Shown: positions 1 through 7,384, numbered from the stretch's first letter. The stretch: 12,881 bases of DNA from Myxococcales bacterium (GCA_013298325.1 JAAFHJ010000083.1:1-12881), one strand, 5' to 3'. A program made the numbers and translations. Notes: generated by a model not told the origin, from the letters alone.

Positions 1-991
1 TGCAGACTTCAAGGAAGTTCTTGTCGCCCATCGCTCCGAAGACGACGGCCCTCGGTCGAACGCCTCGTGCATCGAGGGTGGCGGTGAGTGCGCGGACGCC
101 GTCTTCGTTATGGGCGCCGTCAAGGAGCCAACGACCGGGAAATCGCCCGTCGACCGCGGTGACCGTCTCGAAGCGCCCCGGCCAGGTTGCGTCGGCAAGT
201 GCCGCCTCGATGGTTGCGCCGTGAAGGCCGCCGCTGGCAAGAACCGCGCGGGCCGTGGAGCGATTTTCCGACCAAAAATCGGTATTTGGGGTCGTCTCTG
301 CCCCGCCCGCATCGACGAGGACGGCGCCGACCTCTGCGGCGCGGCGCTCGATCGCCGCACGTGCCTCGGCACCCCGCGCGCCCGCCGCAACGCCGAGGGA
401 GGGCCCAAGAATGCAAGGTACACCTTTTTTGAGGATGCCGGCCTTCTCACGCGCGATCGCAGCCCGCGTCTCGCCGAGCCACTGTTGGTGATCGAGCCCG
501 ATGCTCGTGATCGCCGTCGCGAGCAAGCGCTCGCCGGGCACGATGTTCGTCGCGTCGAGGCGCCCGCCGAGGCCGACCTCCAGCACCACGAATTCGCAGC
601 CGGCCGCTTCGAAGGCGAGGAGCGCCGCGAGCGTTGCCGTTTCGAAGAAGGTCAGGTTTTCAACGAGGGCGCGAGCGAGCGCGACGGCAAGCGCATCGTC
701 GGCGATGGGCACGCCATCGATGCGAATTCGTTCCGCAAAACGGGCAAGGTGCGGCGACGTGTAGAGGCCGGTTCGGAAGCCGGCGGCGCGAGCTCCCGCC
801 GCCACCATGGCCGCCGTCGAGCCCTTCCCATTGGTACCTGCAATATGCACGTATTTGGCCGCCGACCACCGAACACCGGTCGCAGCGGCAGCCCTCTCCA
901 TCCCCGCGAGGCCGAGCTTCATGCCGCCGTGCCCGCGCCCGTAGAGGGCCGCGAGAAGGGGGGCGAGTGCGTCCGTGGAGGCGGGGGTCAC
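1..991 (-). CDS. folC: Folylpolyglutamate synthase / dihydrofolate synthase (FolC), C-terminus outside window
   Basis: Mur-ligase-like ATP-dependent enzyme that adds glutamate to (dihydro)folates in the cytoplasm; many bacterial FolC proteins also make dihydrofolate from dihydropteroate. 330 codons are visible of a usual length near 420-430, so the C-terminal glutamate-binding domain lies beyond position 1. Seen in order: P-loop GTNGKGS (residues 52-58), TSPHL (78-82), EVGLGGRLDATN (138-149), GLDHQQWLG (from 165) followed by EKAGI, and DGAHN (291-295), all standard FolC signatures. The start is a GTG at 989-991 that overlaps the accD TGA stop as GTGA. It gives a natural N-terminus with a short helix before the family GxxHGGMKLGL segment, and it implies translational coupling to accD. 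accD-folC adjacency is a classical proteobacterial arrangement. Whether this protein has one or both activities cannot be told from sequence. Confidence 0.95.
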   Translation of the reverse strand, partial: MTPASTDALAPLLAALYGRGHGGMKLGLAGMERAAAATGVRWSAAKYVHIAGTNGKGSTAAMVAAGARAAGFRTGLYTSPHLARFAERIRIDGVPIADDALAVALARALVENLTFFETATLAALLAFEAAGCEFVVLEVGLGGRLDATNIVPGERLLATAITSIGLDHQQWLGETRAAIAREKAGILKKGVPCILGPSLGVAAGARGAEARAAIERRAAEVGAVLVDAGGAETTPNTDFWSENRSTARAVLASGGLHGATIEAALADATWPGRFETVTAVDGRFPGRWLLDGAHNEDGVRALTATLDARGVRPRAVVFGAMGDKNFLEVC

Positions 992-1833
992 GCCGCCGGG
1001 CAGTGGAGGAGCGCACAAATTCGTTCGAACTCGCGCTTCATGTCGGTCCGCGGGACGATCCGATCGATCATCCCATGATCTTTCAAGAATTCGGCGCGCT
1101 GAAAGCCTTCGGGCAGCGTCTGCCGGATCGTCGCTTCGATCACGCGCTGCCCAGCGAAGCCGATGAGTGCCCCCGGCTCCGCGATGTTTACGTCGCCAAG
1201 CAGAGCGAAGCTTGCCGCCACACCACCGGTCGTCGGATTGAGCGAGACGCTGATGAACGGGAGGCGCGCGTCGCGGAGGCGCTCGCGTGCGGACACCGTC
1301 TTTGCCATCTGCATGAGGCTCAGGATCCCCTCCTGCATGCGCGCGCCGCCCGAGGCGGAGAGGAGAACGACCGGGAGGCGCTCGGCGATCGCACGCTCAA
1401 ACATGCGAGTGATCTTCTCACCGACGACGCTCCCCATGCTTCCGCCGAGAAATTCAAAGATGAATACGCCAAATGCGACCCGGCGATCAAACATCGTTCC
1501 GTGGCCGGTACAAATGGCGTCTTTCCAGCCTGATTTCTTCTGTGCCGCCGAGATTCGGTCGGGGTAGCGCTTCCCGTCTTCAAAACCGAGGGGGTCGGTC
1601 GGGACAAGATCGGCATCCCAGGCGTGGAAGCTCCCCTCATCGAGGAGCAATTCCAGCCACCTGCGGGTACTTAGCTTGTGGTGTCGTCCGCAGTGCTCGC
1701 AAACCTCGAAGGTCGCCGCGAGACGCTCCGCGGTGAGGGTTTCCCCGCAGCCATCGCACTTACGGAAGACCCCTTTGCCGAAACTCTGTTTGAGACTTGC
1801 GTCGAGACCGGCAGGTTTGCGAGCGGGAAGCAT
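988..1833 (-). CDS. accD: Acetyl-CoA carboxylase carboxyltransferase subunit beta (AccD)
   Basis: Beta subunit of the carboxyltransferase that, with AccA, moves the carboxyl group from carboxybiotin on AccB to acetyl-CoA to make malonyl-CoA, the first committed step of fatty acid synthesis. The 281-residue length is near that of E. coli AccD. The N-terminal zinc finger is intact: CDGC (C26, C29) and CEHC (C45, C48). The crotonase-like core shows GGSMGSVVGEK (130-140), SGGARMQEG (161-169), PTTGGV (200-205), FAGQRVIEATI (226-236) and LPEGFQ (240-245). The ATG at 1833 is 12 bases after the scoB stop with a GAAAG-type ribosome site. The alpha subunit is not in this window. AccD of E. coli has been reported to bind its own mRNA through the zinc finger, so autoregulation is possible but not shown here. 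Confidence 0.97.
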   Translation of the reverse strand: MLPARKPAGLDASLKQSFGKGVFRKCDGCGETLTAERLAATFEVCEHCGRHHKLSTRRWLELLLDEGSFHAWDADLVPTDPLGFEDGKRYPDRISAAQKKSGWKDAICTGHGTMFDRRVAFGVFIFEFLGGSMGSVVGEKITRMFERAIAERLPVVLLSASGGARMQEGILSLMQMAKTVSARERLRDARLPFISVSLNPTTGGVAASFALLGDVNIAEPGALIGFAGQRVIEATIRQTLPEGFQRAEFLKDHGMIDRIVPRTDMKREFERICALLHCPAA

Positions 1834-1845
1834 CGTTCGTATCTT

Positions 1846-2502
1846 TCAGACGGAGATTACGGCGAGGTCGGAGGGGACTTTGAGCGTCGGCTCGGTGCGC
1901 TCCTGCACTTCGCGCGCAGAGAGGCCCGGAGCGACTTCGCGGAGGACAAGGCCGTCTTCCGTGACGTCGATCACGGCGATCTCGGTAATGATGCGATGCA
2001 CGACGCTCCGGCCGGTGAGCGGAAGGGCGCATTCTTTAAGAATTTTCGGCGATCCGTCCTTGGCGGCGTGCTCCATGATGACGACGACACGCTTGGCCCG
2101 CGCGACGAGATCCATCGCGCCGCCCATCCCCTTGACCATCTTGCCGGGGATCATCCAGTTGGCGAGGTCCCCTTTTTCGGAGACTTGCATCGCGCCAAGA
2201 ATGGCGAGGTCGATGTGCCCGCCACGGATCATTGCGAAGCTCTCCGCGGAGGAGAAGATCGCGGAACCCTTGAGCATCGTTACCGTTTCTTTGCCGGCGT
2301 TGATGAGGTCGGCGTCGACGGCGTCGGCGGTCGGGTAGGGGCCGATGCCGAGGAGGCCGTTCTCACTCTGGAGAACGACTTCTACGCCATCGGGGATGAA
2401 ATTGGCGACCAGCGTCGGCATGCCGATGCCGAGGTTCACGTAGTAGCCGTCACGCAGTTCCTGGGCCGCCCGGCGAGCGACCTGTTCACGGGAGAGGGTC
2501 AT
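1846..2502 (-). CDS. scoB: 3-oxoacid (succinyl-CoA:acetoacetate) CoA-transferase subunit B
   Basis: Catalytic subunit of a class I CoA-transferase that moves CoA from succinyl-CoA to acetoacetate or a related 3-oxoacid through a glutamyl-CoA thioester. At 218 residues it fits the family. The active-site stretch SENGLLGIGPYP carries the expected nucleophile Glu47; NLGIGMPT (23-30) and GMGGAMDLV (115-123) are also typical. I chose the ATG at 2502 because translation from there matches the usual family N-terminus (MTLSREQVARRAA). A longer reading from 2616 would overlap scoA heavily and adds low-complexity Ser/Ala sequence. It follows scoA by 22 bases, with a GAAAG element in the gap as a plausible ribosome site. 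The SCOT-like sequence favours acetoacetate over short fatty acids, but PcaIJ (oxoadipate) or AtoDA-type substrates cannot be excluded. Confidence 0.93.
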   Translation of the reverse strand: MTLSREQVARRAAQELRDGYYVNLGIGMPTLVANFIPDGVEVVLQSENGLLGIGPYPTADAVDADLINAGKETVTMLKGSAIFSSAESFAMIRGGHIDLAILGAMQVSEKGDLANWMIPGKMVKGMGGAMDLVARAKRVVVIMEHAAKDGSPKILKECALPLTGRSVVHRIITEIAVIDVTEDGLVLREVAPGLSAREVQERTEPTLKVPSDLAVISV

Positions 2503-2524
2503 GATCGTTCTTTCGTCGGCGCGT

Positions 2525-3271
2525 TCAGTTGCGGATGGTGCGGCGCTCAATGCGCTTTTCGTAGCCGGAGCCGACGACGACGCGCTGAACGTAAATGCCC
2601 GGGGTGTGGACTTCATTCGGGTCGATCGAGCCGACTTCCACGAGCTCTTCGACTTCGGCGATCGTGATCTTCCCCGCCGTCGCGATCATCGGATTAAAGT
2701 TCGCCGCGGTGTTTCGGTAGACGAGGTTTCCGAAGCGGTCCCCCTTCCACGCTTTCACCAACGCGAAGTCGCCAACGATGCCGCGTTCGAGCACGTAGGG
2801 GCGGCCATCGAATTCCCGAATTTCCTTCTTATCCGAGTATTTGGCCACCGAGCCATCCGGCGCGTAGCGGAGCGGGAGACCCCCGTCGCTGACCGCGGTA
2901 CCGACGCCGGTCGGGGTGTAGAAACCGGGAATGCCAGCGCCGCCTGCACGGAGGCGTTCGGCGAGCGTCCCTTGGGGAACAAGCTCCACTTCCAGCTCCC
3001 CCTTCAGGTACTGGCGCTCGAACTCTTTGTTCTCGCCGACGTAGCTCGAAATCATCTTGCGAATCTGTTTGTTCGCCAAGAGAATTCCGAGACCAAAATC
3101 ATCGACACCGCAATTGTTTGAGACGAATTCAAGGTCCTTCGTGCCGAGCTCCCGGAGGGCCGCAATGCACATTTCGGGGATGCCGCAGAGGCCGAAGCCG
3201 CCCGCGAGAATGGTCGCGCCGTTCGGAATATCTGCGCACGCTTCCGCGGCGCTCTTCTTCACCTTGTCCAT
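2525..3271 (-). CDS. scoA: 3-oxoacid (succinyl-CoA:acetoacetate) CoA-transferase subunit A
   Basis: Alpha subunit of the same heteromeric CoA-transferase as the next gene. 248 residues, including the central insert of SCOT-type enzymes (about 125-165) that the shorter AtoD-type subunits lack. The glycine-rich GGFGLCGIPE (24-33) is the conserved CoA/oxyanion segment. The stretches SNNCGVDDFGLG, SSYVGENKEFERQYL and GGAGIPGFYTPTGVGT follow the ScoA pattern closely. The ATG at 3271 is supported by a family-like N-terminus and by an in-frame TAG five codons upstream. There is no strong Shine-Dalgarno in front of it. It is the first gene of the probable scoA-scoB-accD-folC operon, so the 3272-3380 gap should hold the operon promoter. 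Pathway inference: acetoacetyl-CoA made here would be cleaved by a thiolase (not in the window) to acetyl-CoA. Confidence 0.93.
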   Translation of the reverse strand: MDKVKKSAAEACADIPNGATILAGGFGLCGIPEMCIAALRELGTKDLEFVSNNCGVDDFGLGILLANKQIRKMISSYVGENKEFERQYLKGELEVELVPQGTLAERLRAGGAGIPGFYTPTGVGTAVSDGGLPLRYAPDGSVAKYSDKKEIREFDGRPYVLERGIVGDFALVKAWKGDRFGNLVYRNTAANFNPMIATAGKITIAEVEELVEVGSIDPNEVHTPGIYVQRVVVGSGYEKRIERRTIRN

Positions 3272-3330
3272 GGTGGCGGCAACCTAGGCGGAACCGTCGG
3301 GAAGGTAAACGACGCTCTGCGCCACTTTTT

Positions 3331-3342
3331 GCGACCGGTCGC
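3331..3342. promoter_or_regulatory. Perfect 12-bp palindrome in the scoA / endopeptidase divergent gap
   Basis: GCGACCGGTCGC reads the same on both strands and lies midway in the 109-base gap between the divergent scoA and endopeptidase genes, next to a T-rich run (3324-3330). Its position fits an operator for either gene, but short GC palindromes are common in GC-rich DNA and I match it to no known regulator. Confidence 0.25.
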
Positions 3343-3373
3343 CAGCGCCGCTGAGCGGCACCGCCGGCGCTGG
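3342..3373 (+). promoter_or_regulatory. Possible leader hairpin overlapping a ribosome binding site
   Basis: CCAGCGCCG (3342-3350) can pair perfectly with CGGCGCTGG (3365-3373). The right arm shares two G's with the GGGAG ribosome site (3372-3376) of the following gene. A smaller competing hairpin, GCCGC-TGA-GCGGC (3347-3359), uses part of the left arm. The two folds exclude each other, so ribosome access could be modulated. This is inference from base pairing only. Confidence 0.3.
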
Positions 3374-3380
3374 GAGAATT

Positions 3381-4490
3381 TTGGCCCACGGGGCGCCGTC
3401 GTGGAACCCTTCGACCGTGCTCCGAAACCTCTTCGCCGCCGCCGTCGCCCTCGTCCCCCTCCTCGTTCCGGGCCTCGCTCGCGCGAAACCGGCAATCACG
3501 AAAGTGAAAGCCGGCACCGTGATCGTGCACAAGGGGACCGTCGACGATGGAACCCCGCCCAAGGCTTCAAAAGAGCACGAGAAAACGGTGGCCCCGAAGA
3601 AGCCCAAGGCGCCCCCTTCGGCAAGCGTCGGCTCGCCTTCGTCTGGAAAGCTCGAGAATGGCGTCCGCTTTGAGGACGAGCCGGCGGCCCGCTTCACGCC
3701 GAGTTACGGCACGAGTGACGTCCGTTACGGCACCTCGGAAATCGTCGCCCTGGTCCATGGCGCCGCGAAGTCGGTGGCGAAGCAATATCCGGGGAGCGTC
3801 CTGAACGTCGGTCAGTTCTCCAAACCGGGCGGGGGCGACGTCGACCGGCACGCTTCCCATGAAAGTGGCCGTGACGTCGATTTGCCCTTCTACATCAAAG
3901 ATGGAAGTGGCAAGCCGTACCTCGCCGGCGGTTTCGTCCCTTTTCGCAGTGATGGGACGACGACACTCTACAAAGGGCTCCATTTTGATGACGCGCGAAA
4001 CTGGGCGCTTGTTGCCGCCCTTCTTCGCTCGCCGCATGCCCACGTCTCCCACATCTTCGTCGCCGATCCCCAGCGCAACGCCGTCCTCGCCTACGGAAAA
4101 GCTCACGGCGCCGACCCAGATCTCCTCGCTCGCGCCGCCGGGCTGATGGTTCAGCCGACCGGCGTCCTCCCCCACGACGATCACTTTCACGTCCGGATTG
4201 CGTGCCCGTCGGGAGATGGGAAATGCGTGGAAAATCCTGCTCCTAGCCGTCGCGCGAAGAAGCACCCGAAGGCAAAGGGGGGCAAGACGGGGAAGGCGCA
4301 CGGCGGAAGCGGAGCGACCCACACGGCTGGGAAGGGAGTGACCAAGGTCGCGACGAAGGCGCCGGCGAAGCCGGTCGAGGCCGAAGAGACGACGACCGAA
4401 GAGAGCTCCGCGGAGGATCCCTTGGAGAAGCTGCTCTCCCCGCAAGTCGAGGGGCTCGGGAGCATCCATATGGGGGCGAAGCGCGACTGA
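3381..4490 (+). CDS. MepA-like penicillin-insensitive murein endopeptidase (peptidase family M74), exported
   Basis: Zinc LAS-type peptidase expected to cut D-Ala-meso-DAP crosslinks in periplasmic peptidoglycan. The core has RHASHESGRDVD with predicted zinc ligands H160 and D167, and HDDHFHVRI with H265, H268 and H270 in the same spacing as E. coli MepA (H206/H209/H211). The N-terminus is a signal peptide: a hydrophobic run at about 17-33 ending in ARA before KPA (cleavage near residue 35). A Lys/Pro/Ser linker (about 55-90) precedes the core, and a Lys/Ala/Gly-rich tail then an acidic stretch (about 288-369) follow it. At 369 residues it is about 95 longer than E. coli MepA. Start: the TTG at 3381 has GGGAG four bases upstream, while an in-frame GTG at 3417 gives a shorter, cleaner signal peptide without a good ribosome site. 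The choice is unresolved. Confidence 0.87.
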   Translation: MAHGAPSWNPSTVLRNLFAAAVALVPLLVPGLARAKPAITKVKAGTVIVHKGTVDDGTPPKASKEHEKTVAPKKPKAPPSASVGSPSSGKLENGVRFEDEPAARFTPSYGTSDVRYGTSEIVALVHGAAKSVAKQYPGSVLNVGQFSKPGGGDVDRHASHESGRDVDLPFYIKDGSGKPYLAGGFVPFRSDGTTTLYKGLHFDDARNWALVAALLRSPHAHVSHIFVADPQRNAVLAYGKAHGADPDLLARAAGLMVQPTGVLPHDDHFHVRIACPSGDGKCVENPAPSRRAKKHPKAKGGKTGKAHGGSGATHTAGKGVTKVATKAPAKPVEAEETTTEESSAEDPLEKLLSPQVEGLGSIHMGAKRD

Positions 4491-4527
4491 GCGCTGGATC
4501 GAATTCCAGCCGTCCCCCGCTTCGTAG

Positions 4528-4561
4528 AAAAGGCGCTTTCCGAACCTCGGAAGCGCCTTTT
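4528..4561. terminator. Bidirectional intrinsic terminator between endopeptidase and GST genes
   Basis: AAAAGGCGCTTTCCGA (4528-4543) pairs with TCGGAAGCGCCTTTT (4547-4561) around an ACC loop, with a single bulged T. The A-run on the left and T-run on the right give a U-tract on either strand. It lies between two convergent genes ending at 4490 (+) and 4581 (-), so one hairpin can stop both. Confidence 0.88.
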
Positions 4562-4580
4562 CTTACGAATGAATACCTAG

Positions 4581-5207
4581 TTATCGTTCAATGAGTGCCG
4601 CAGCTTCCCAGGTGCGAAATGCGGGGCGATCGAGGAGATAATCTCGGTAACGGGCCACGACCGGCGGCACGTGAATTTCGTAGCTTCGAAAGCGCGCGGC
4701 GATCGGCGTCATGTAGGCATCTACGATGCCAAAAGCGCCGAAGAGGCCCTCGCCGTGGCGGCCGGTTCCGCGCCCGTCGGCGATCCGGGAACAGAGGCGA
4801 GCGATGTCCTCCTTCACGGTGTCGTCGACGTCGACCGGCTCTGGTGCCCGTTGGAGATCGAAGGGGCACGACTCGCGCAGGGCGAGGAAGCCGGCGTGCA
4901 TTTCAGCGACGATGGCGCGTGCGGTGGCGCGATCATGGCGATTGCCGGGCCAGAGATCGGTTTGTTGCTCGGCGATCGTCTCCGCGATGGCGAGCGAGTC
5001 CCACACCGAGTGGCGCCTGTCCCCGATCTGCTCAAGAAGACAAGGGATTTTTCCCGACGGCGAGACGGTACGGATCCGCTCGGCGGTGTCCGACTTGTAG
5101 AGGCGGATGACCTCTTCCTCGAAGGGGAGGCCGCTTGCTTCGAGGACGAGCCAGGCGCGGAGCGACCACGAGGAATAGCGCTTGTCGGCGATGATCAACT
5201 TGAACAT
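4581..5207 (-). CDS. Glutathione S-transferase family protein
   Basis: Two-domain cytosolic GST of 208 residues. The N-terminal thioredoxin-like domain carries YSSWSLR (11-17), the Ser-type catalytic motif of zeta/theta-like bacterial GSTs, SGKIPCL with the expected cis-Pro55, and DSLAIAETIAE (70-80) for the glutathione gamma-glutamyl group. The helical C-terminal domain has an N-capping-type segment (LFGAFGIVDAYMTPI, about 165-179). The ATG at 5207 is well supported: GAGGT (5213-5217) lies five to six bases upstream and the family N-terminus MFKLIIADKRYSS begins there. An in-frame extension to 5306 would overlap pepQ and has no family character. It is divergent from pepQ with a 91-base gap and shares a terminator with the endopeptidase gene. 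Substrate unknown; isomerase, reductase or detoxification roles are all possible. Confidence 0.9.
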   Translation of the reverse strand: MFKLIIADKRYSSWSLRAWLVLEASGLPFEEEVIRLYKSDTAERIRTVSPSGKIPCLLEQIGDRRHSVWDSLAIAETIAEQQTDLWPGNRHDRATARAIVAEMHAGFLALRESCPFDLQRAPEPVDVDDTVKEDIARLCSRIADGRGTGRHGEGLFGAFGIVDAYMTPIAARFRSYEIHVPPVVARYRDYLLDRPAFRTWEAAALIER

Positions 5208-5298
5208 CGCGCACCTCGTAGCGGAACCGTTGCTCGTCTGCGAATGTTCTCGCCGGTGCCGGTTCTCGCGACCGTCGACTTCCGCTAAAGCCGTCCCC

Positions 5299-6627
5299 AT
5301 GTCCACTGCACTCTACACAGAGCATCTCGCGCACGTGCTCCGCGGTACCGAGACCGCGCTCGCAACAAGTGGCTTTGAAGCGGCGGTTTTTCCCTACGGA
5401 AGTTACCGAAGCAAGAGCCGCTACGACGACCAGGATTTCCCCTTTCGGGCCGCTCCGCATGCCGAATACGTCCTTCCCCTTGGCGAACCCGACGCAGTTC
5501 TCGTCGTCCGGCCGGGGAAAGCGCCCGCGCTCTTTCGACGCGCTCAAACGAGCTTTTGGGAGAAACCTGCCCCGTTTGCCCACGGGTGGATGCTCGAATC
5601 CTTTGAAGTGCGGACTTTCGACGACGCTGAGACGCTGCTTGCCGCGGTCGTTACGCTGGCTGGGGAAAAGGCGGCGGTGGTTGGCGAGGACGCGACCGTC
5701 GCGCGTCGCTTTCCGAACGAGCATCGTGATCCGACCGCCGTCGTGACCGCGCTCCACGAGCTTCGGACCCGGAAGACCGCGTGGGAAATCGAGGCATTGG
5801 CCGTCGCCGGAGCGCGGGCCGCCGCCGGTCATCGCGCGGTGGCCGAAGCGTTTTTCGCCGGGCGCCGCTCCGAGTTGGACCTTCATCTCGTGTATCTTGC
5901 AGCGACCGCCCAGGATGACAGCGAAACGCCGTACAAGAACATCGTGGCGCTTGGGCGTAATGCTTCAATTTTGCACCATATTGCTTACGGACGGACGGCG
6001 ACAGAAGATCGCTCCCTCCTCGTCGACGCCGGCGCACCCCATGCCGGCTATGGGTCGGACATCACGCGCACGTGGGTCCGCCGCGATCGGGCCGGCGCCG
6101 CCGCCGCCTGGGCAGACCTCGTCGGAGCCATCGACCGCATGCAACTTGCCCTCATCGCGGCGGCGACGCCGGGCGTCGACTACGAGGCGCTCCACGACTC
6201 CTGCCACCAGCAGCTCGCGACGATCCTGGTCGAGCACCGCCTCGCGAAGGGGGCCCCGGAAGCGCTTGTCAGGTCCGGTGTCACACGCGCCTTTTTCCCT
6301 CACGGGCTCGGCCATCACCTCGGCCTTCAAACCCACGACGTCGCTGGCAAACCGCGCCCGCCGCGCCCGGAAAACCGGTACCTGCGCAATACACGTACCA
6401 TTGAGAATGGTCAGGTATTTACTATTGAGCCGGGGCTCTACTTCATTGAAGCCTTGCTCGAACCGCTGCGCAAGACGCCGGCCGGCGAACAGGTCCTTTG
6501 GGCGGAAGTCGAGCGTTTGAGCCCCTTTGGCGGCGTACGCATCGAAGACAACATCGCCATCGTCGAAGGCGCCCCGCGGAACCTCACCCGCTCGGCGATC
6601 CCGCAGGGGGACGGCTCGGGACTGTAA
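5299..6627 (+). CDS. pepQ: Xaa-Pro dipeptidase (PepQ, peptidase M24B)
   Basis: Cytoplasmic dinuclear-metal (usually Mn) enzyme that splits Xaa-Pro dipeptides, the last step in recycling proline-containing peptides. The 442 residues match E. coli PepQ (443) in length and in long stretches. All five metal ligands are present with near-identical spacing: D243 and D254 (VDAGAPHAGYGSDITRTW), H335 (FFPHGLGHHLGLQ), E377 (FTIEPGLYFIE) and E416 (GGVRIEDNIAI). The ATG at 5299 gives a normal family N-terminus. The in-frame start at 5182 would run through the divergent GST gene and is unlikely. No strong ribosome site precedes 5299. The 5208-5298 gap holds a direct repeat GTTCTCGC (5246-5253 and 5262-5269) of unknown meaning. 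A lipoprotein prolyl oligopeptidase further right could supply its substrates after peptide uptake; this link is inferred. Confidence 0.95.
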   Translation: MSTALYTEHLAHVLRGTETALATSGFEAAVFPYGSYRSKSRYDDQDFPFRAAPHAEYVLPLGEPDAVLVVRPGKAPALFRRAQTSFWEKPAPFAHGWMLESFEVRTFDDAETLLAAVVTLAGEKAAVVGEDATVARRFPNEHRDPTAVVTALHELRTRKTAWEIEALAVAGARAAAGHRAVAEAFFAGRRSELDLHLVYLAATAQDDSETPYKNIVALGRNASILHHIAYGRTATEDRSLLVDAGAPHAGYGSDITRTWVRRDRAGAAAAWADLVGAIDRMQLALIAAATPGVDYEALHDSCHQQLATILVEHRLAKGAPEALVRSGVTRAFFPHGLGHHLGLQTHDVAGKPRPPRPENRYLRNTRTIENGQVFTIEPGLYFIEALLEPLRKTPAGEQVLWAEVERLSPFGGVRIEDNIAIVEGAPRNLTRSAIPQGDGSGL

Positions 6628-6649
6628 GCGACAGTCCCGGACCGCTTTT
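6612..6649 (+). terminator. Intrinsic terminator of pepQ, with the stop codon in the loop
   Basis: CGGGACTG (6617-6624) pairs with CAGTCCCG (6632-6639). The stem extends outward by a T-G wobble, one mismatch and three more pairs (6612-6614 with 6642-6644), and is followed by CTTTT (6645-6649). The loop TAAGCGA begins with the pepQ stop codon TAA (6625-6627). There is no matching T-run for the minus strand, so it should act on pepQ only. Confidence 0.72.
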
Positions 6650-7384
6650 CTAGGTCAACAGCGATTGAGCGAACTCCATCTCGCCATGGTGGGTGAGATT
6701 GAGGAGGAGGGGCGTAAGGGTCGCCGCCCCCGCGTCGTAGGCTTCGGTATCGGAGCCGGGGTCGGGGGCGTGGGTGCAGCCCGGGCCGCCCAGCCAAAGG
6801 TATTCTTTCCCGCGCGGATCTTCTCGATAGTACACGACTTCTTCGTACTGGCGCCAACCAAGGTGGGCGGTACGGACGGAGCCATCCCACCGCGCGGGGA
6901 CGTTTAGGCTCAACAGGGATTTTTTTCCCGACTCGAGGAGCTTCTTTGCCAAATTCGAGGCAAGGGCGGCGACTTGATCATAGTCGGCTCCGCGGTCGGC
7001 ACTCGCCGCAAACCCCGGGATTCCACGGAGGGCCGCTTCGCGGGCAGCAGCGACGGTTCCCGAATAGAACGGGTCCTGCCCGAGATTGAGCCCCTTGTTG
7101 ACTCCGGAAATCACCAAATCGGGGCGGCGAGGCAGGAGCCGGACGCCGCTGTGGAGAGCGACGTAGATGCAGTCGGCGGGCGTGCCATCAAGGGCGAAGA
7201 CGCCGTCTTCGACGCGCTCAATGCGGAGCGGCGCATGCAGGGAAAGCGCGTGGCTTGCCGCGCTTTTTTCCGTGGCCGGGGCGACGACGACGACATCGGC
7301 CCAGGTTGCTGCCGCGAGTCGAAACGCACGTAGGCCCGGGCTCAGGTAGCCATCGTCGTTGGAGAGGAGGAGGAGAGGGCGCAT
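6650..7384 (-). CDS. surE: 5'/3'-nucleotidase SurE
   Basis: Metal-dependent phosphatase that removes phosphate from nucleoside 5'- and 3'-monophosphates, and in some members polyphosphate, in the cytoplasm. The 244 residues are normal for SurE. Metal and active-site residues are in place: SNDDGY with D10 and D11, S41 in APATEKSAASHALSL, and N96 in SGVNKGLN followed by DPFYSGTVAAAREA; DGTPADCIY (66-74) is also typical. I chose the ATG at 7384 (MRPLLLLSNDDG) because the metal motif then sits at residues 8-12 as in known SurE. A TTG at 7426 would add 14 residues and has no properly spaced ribosome site. The gene stands alone, not beside pcm or nlpD, and is convergent to pepQ with only 22 bases between the stop codons. 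Confidence 0.95.
   Translation of the reverse strand: MRPLLLLSNDDGYLSPGLRAFRLAAATWADVVVVAPATEKSAASHALSLHAPLRIERVEDGVFALDGTPADCIYVALHSGVRLLPRRPDLVISGVNKGLNLGQDPFYSGTVAAAREAALRGIPGFAASADRGADYDQVAALASNLAKKLLESGKKSLLSLNVPARWDGSVRTAHLGWRQYEEVVYYREDPRGKEYLWLGGPGCTHAPDPGSDTEAYDAGAATLTPLLLNLTHHGEMEFAQSLLT

Noticed and set aside
2503..2616. N-terminal extension of scoB from 2616
   Set aside because: It would overlap scoA by about 90 bases and adds 38 Ser/Ala-rich residues not typical of the family, while the 2502 start matches family N-termini.
110..2667. Long plus-strand open frames (for example 110-1078, 634-1533, 1678-2667) over folC, accD and scoB
   Set aside because: They are antisense shadows of clearly recognised genes. 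Their translations are Arg/Gly/Ala-rich with no family motif, as expected from GC-rich codon bias.
3269..3281. GCCGCCACCATGG around the scoA start, identical to the eukaryotic Kozak consensus
   Set aside because: The operon and gene families are bacterial. This is a chance match in GC-rich DNA and has no meaning for bacterial initiation.
3567..4469. Minus-strand 300-codon frame opposite the murein endopeptidase
   Set aside because: Shadow frame. The plus strand carries the zinc-site motifs and a signal peptide.
5182..5298. N-terminal extension of pepQ from 5182
   Set aside because: It would cover the start of the divergent GST gene and its ribosome site, and the extra 39 residues do not resemble PepQ.
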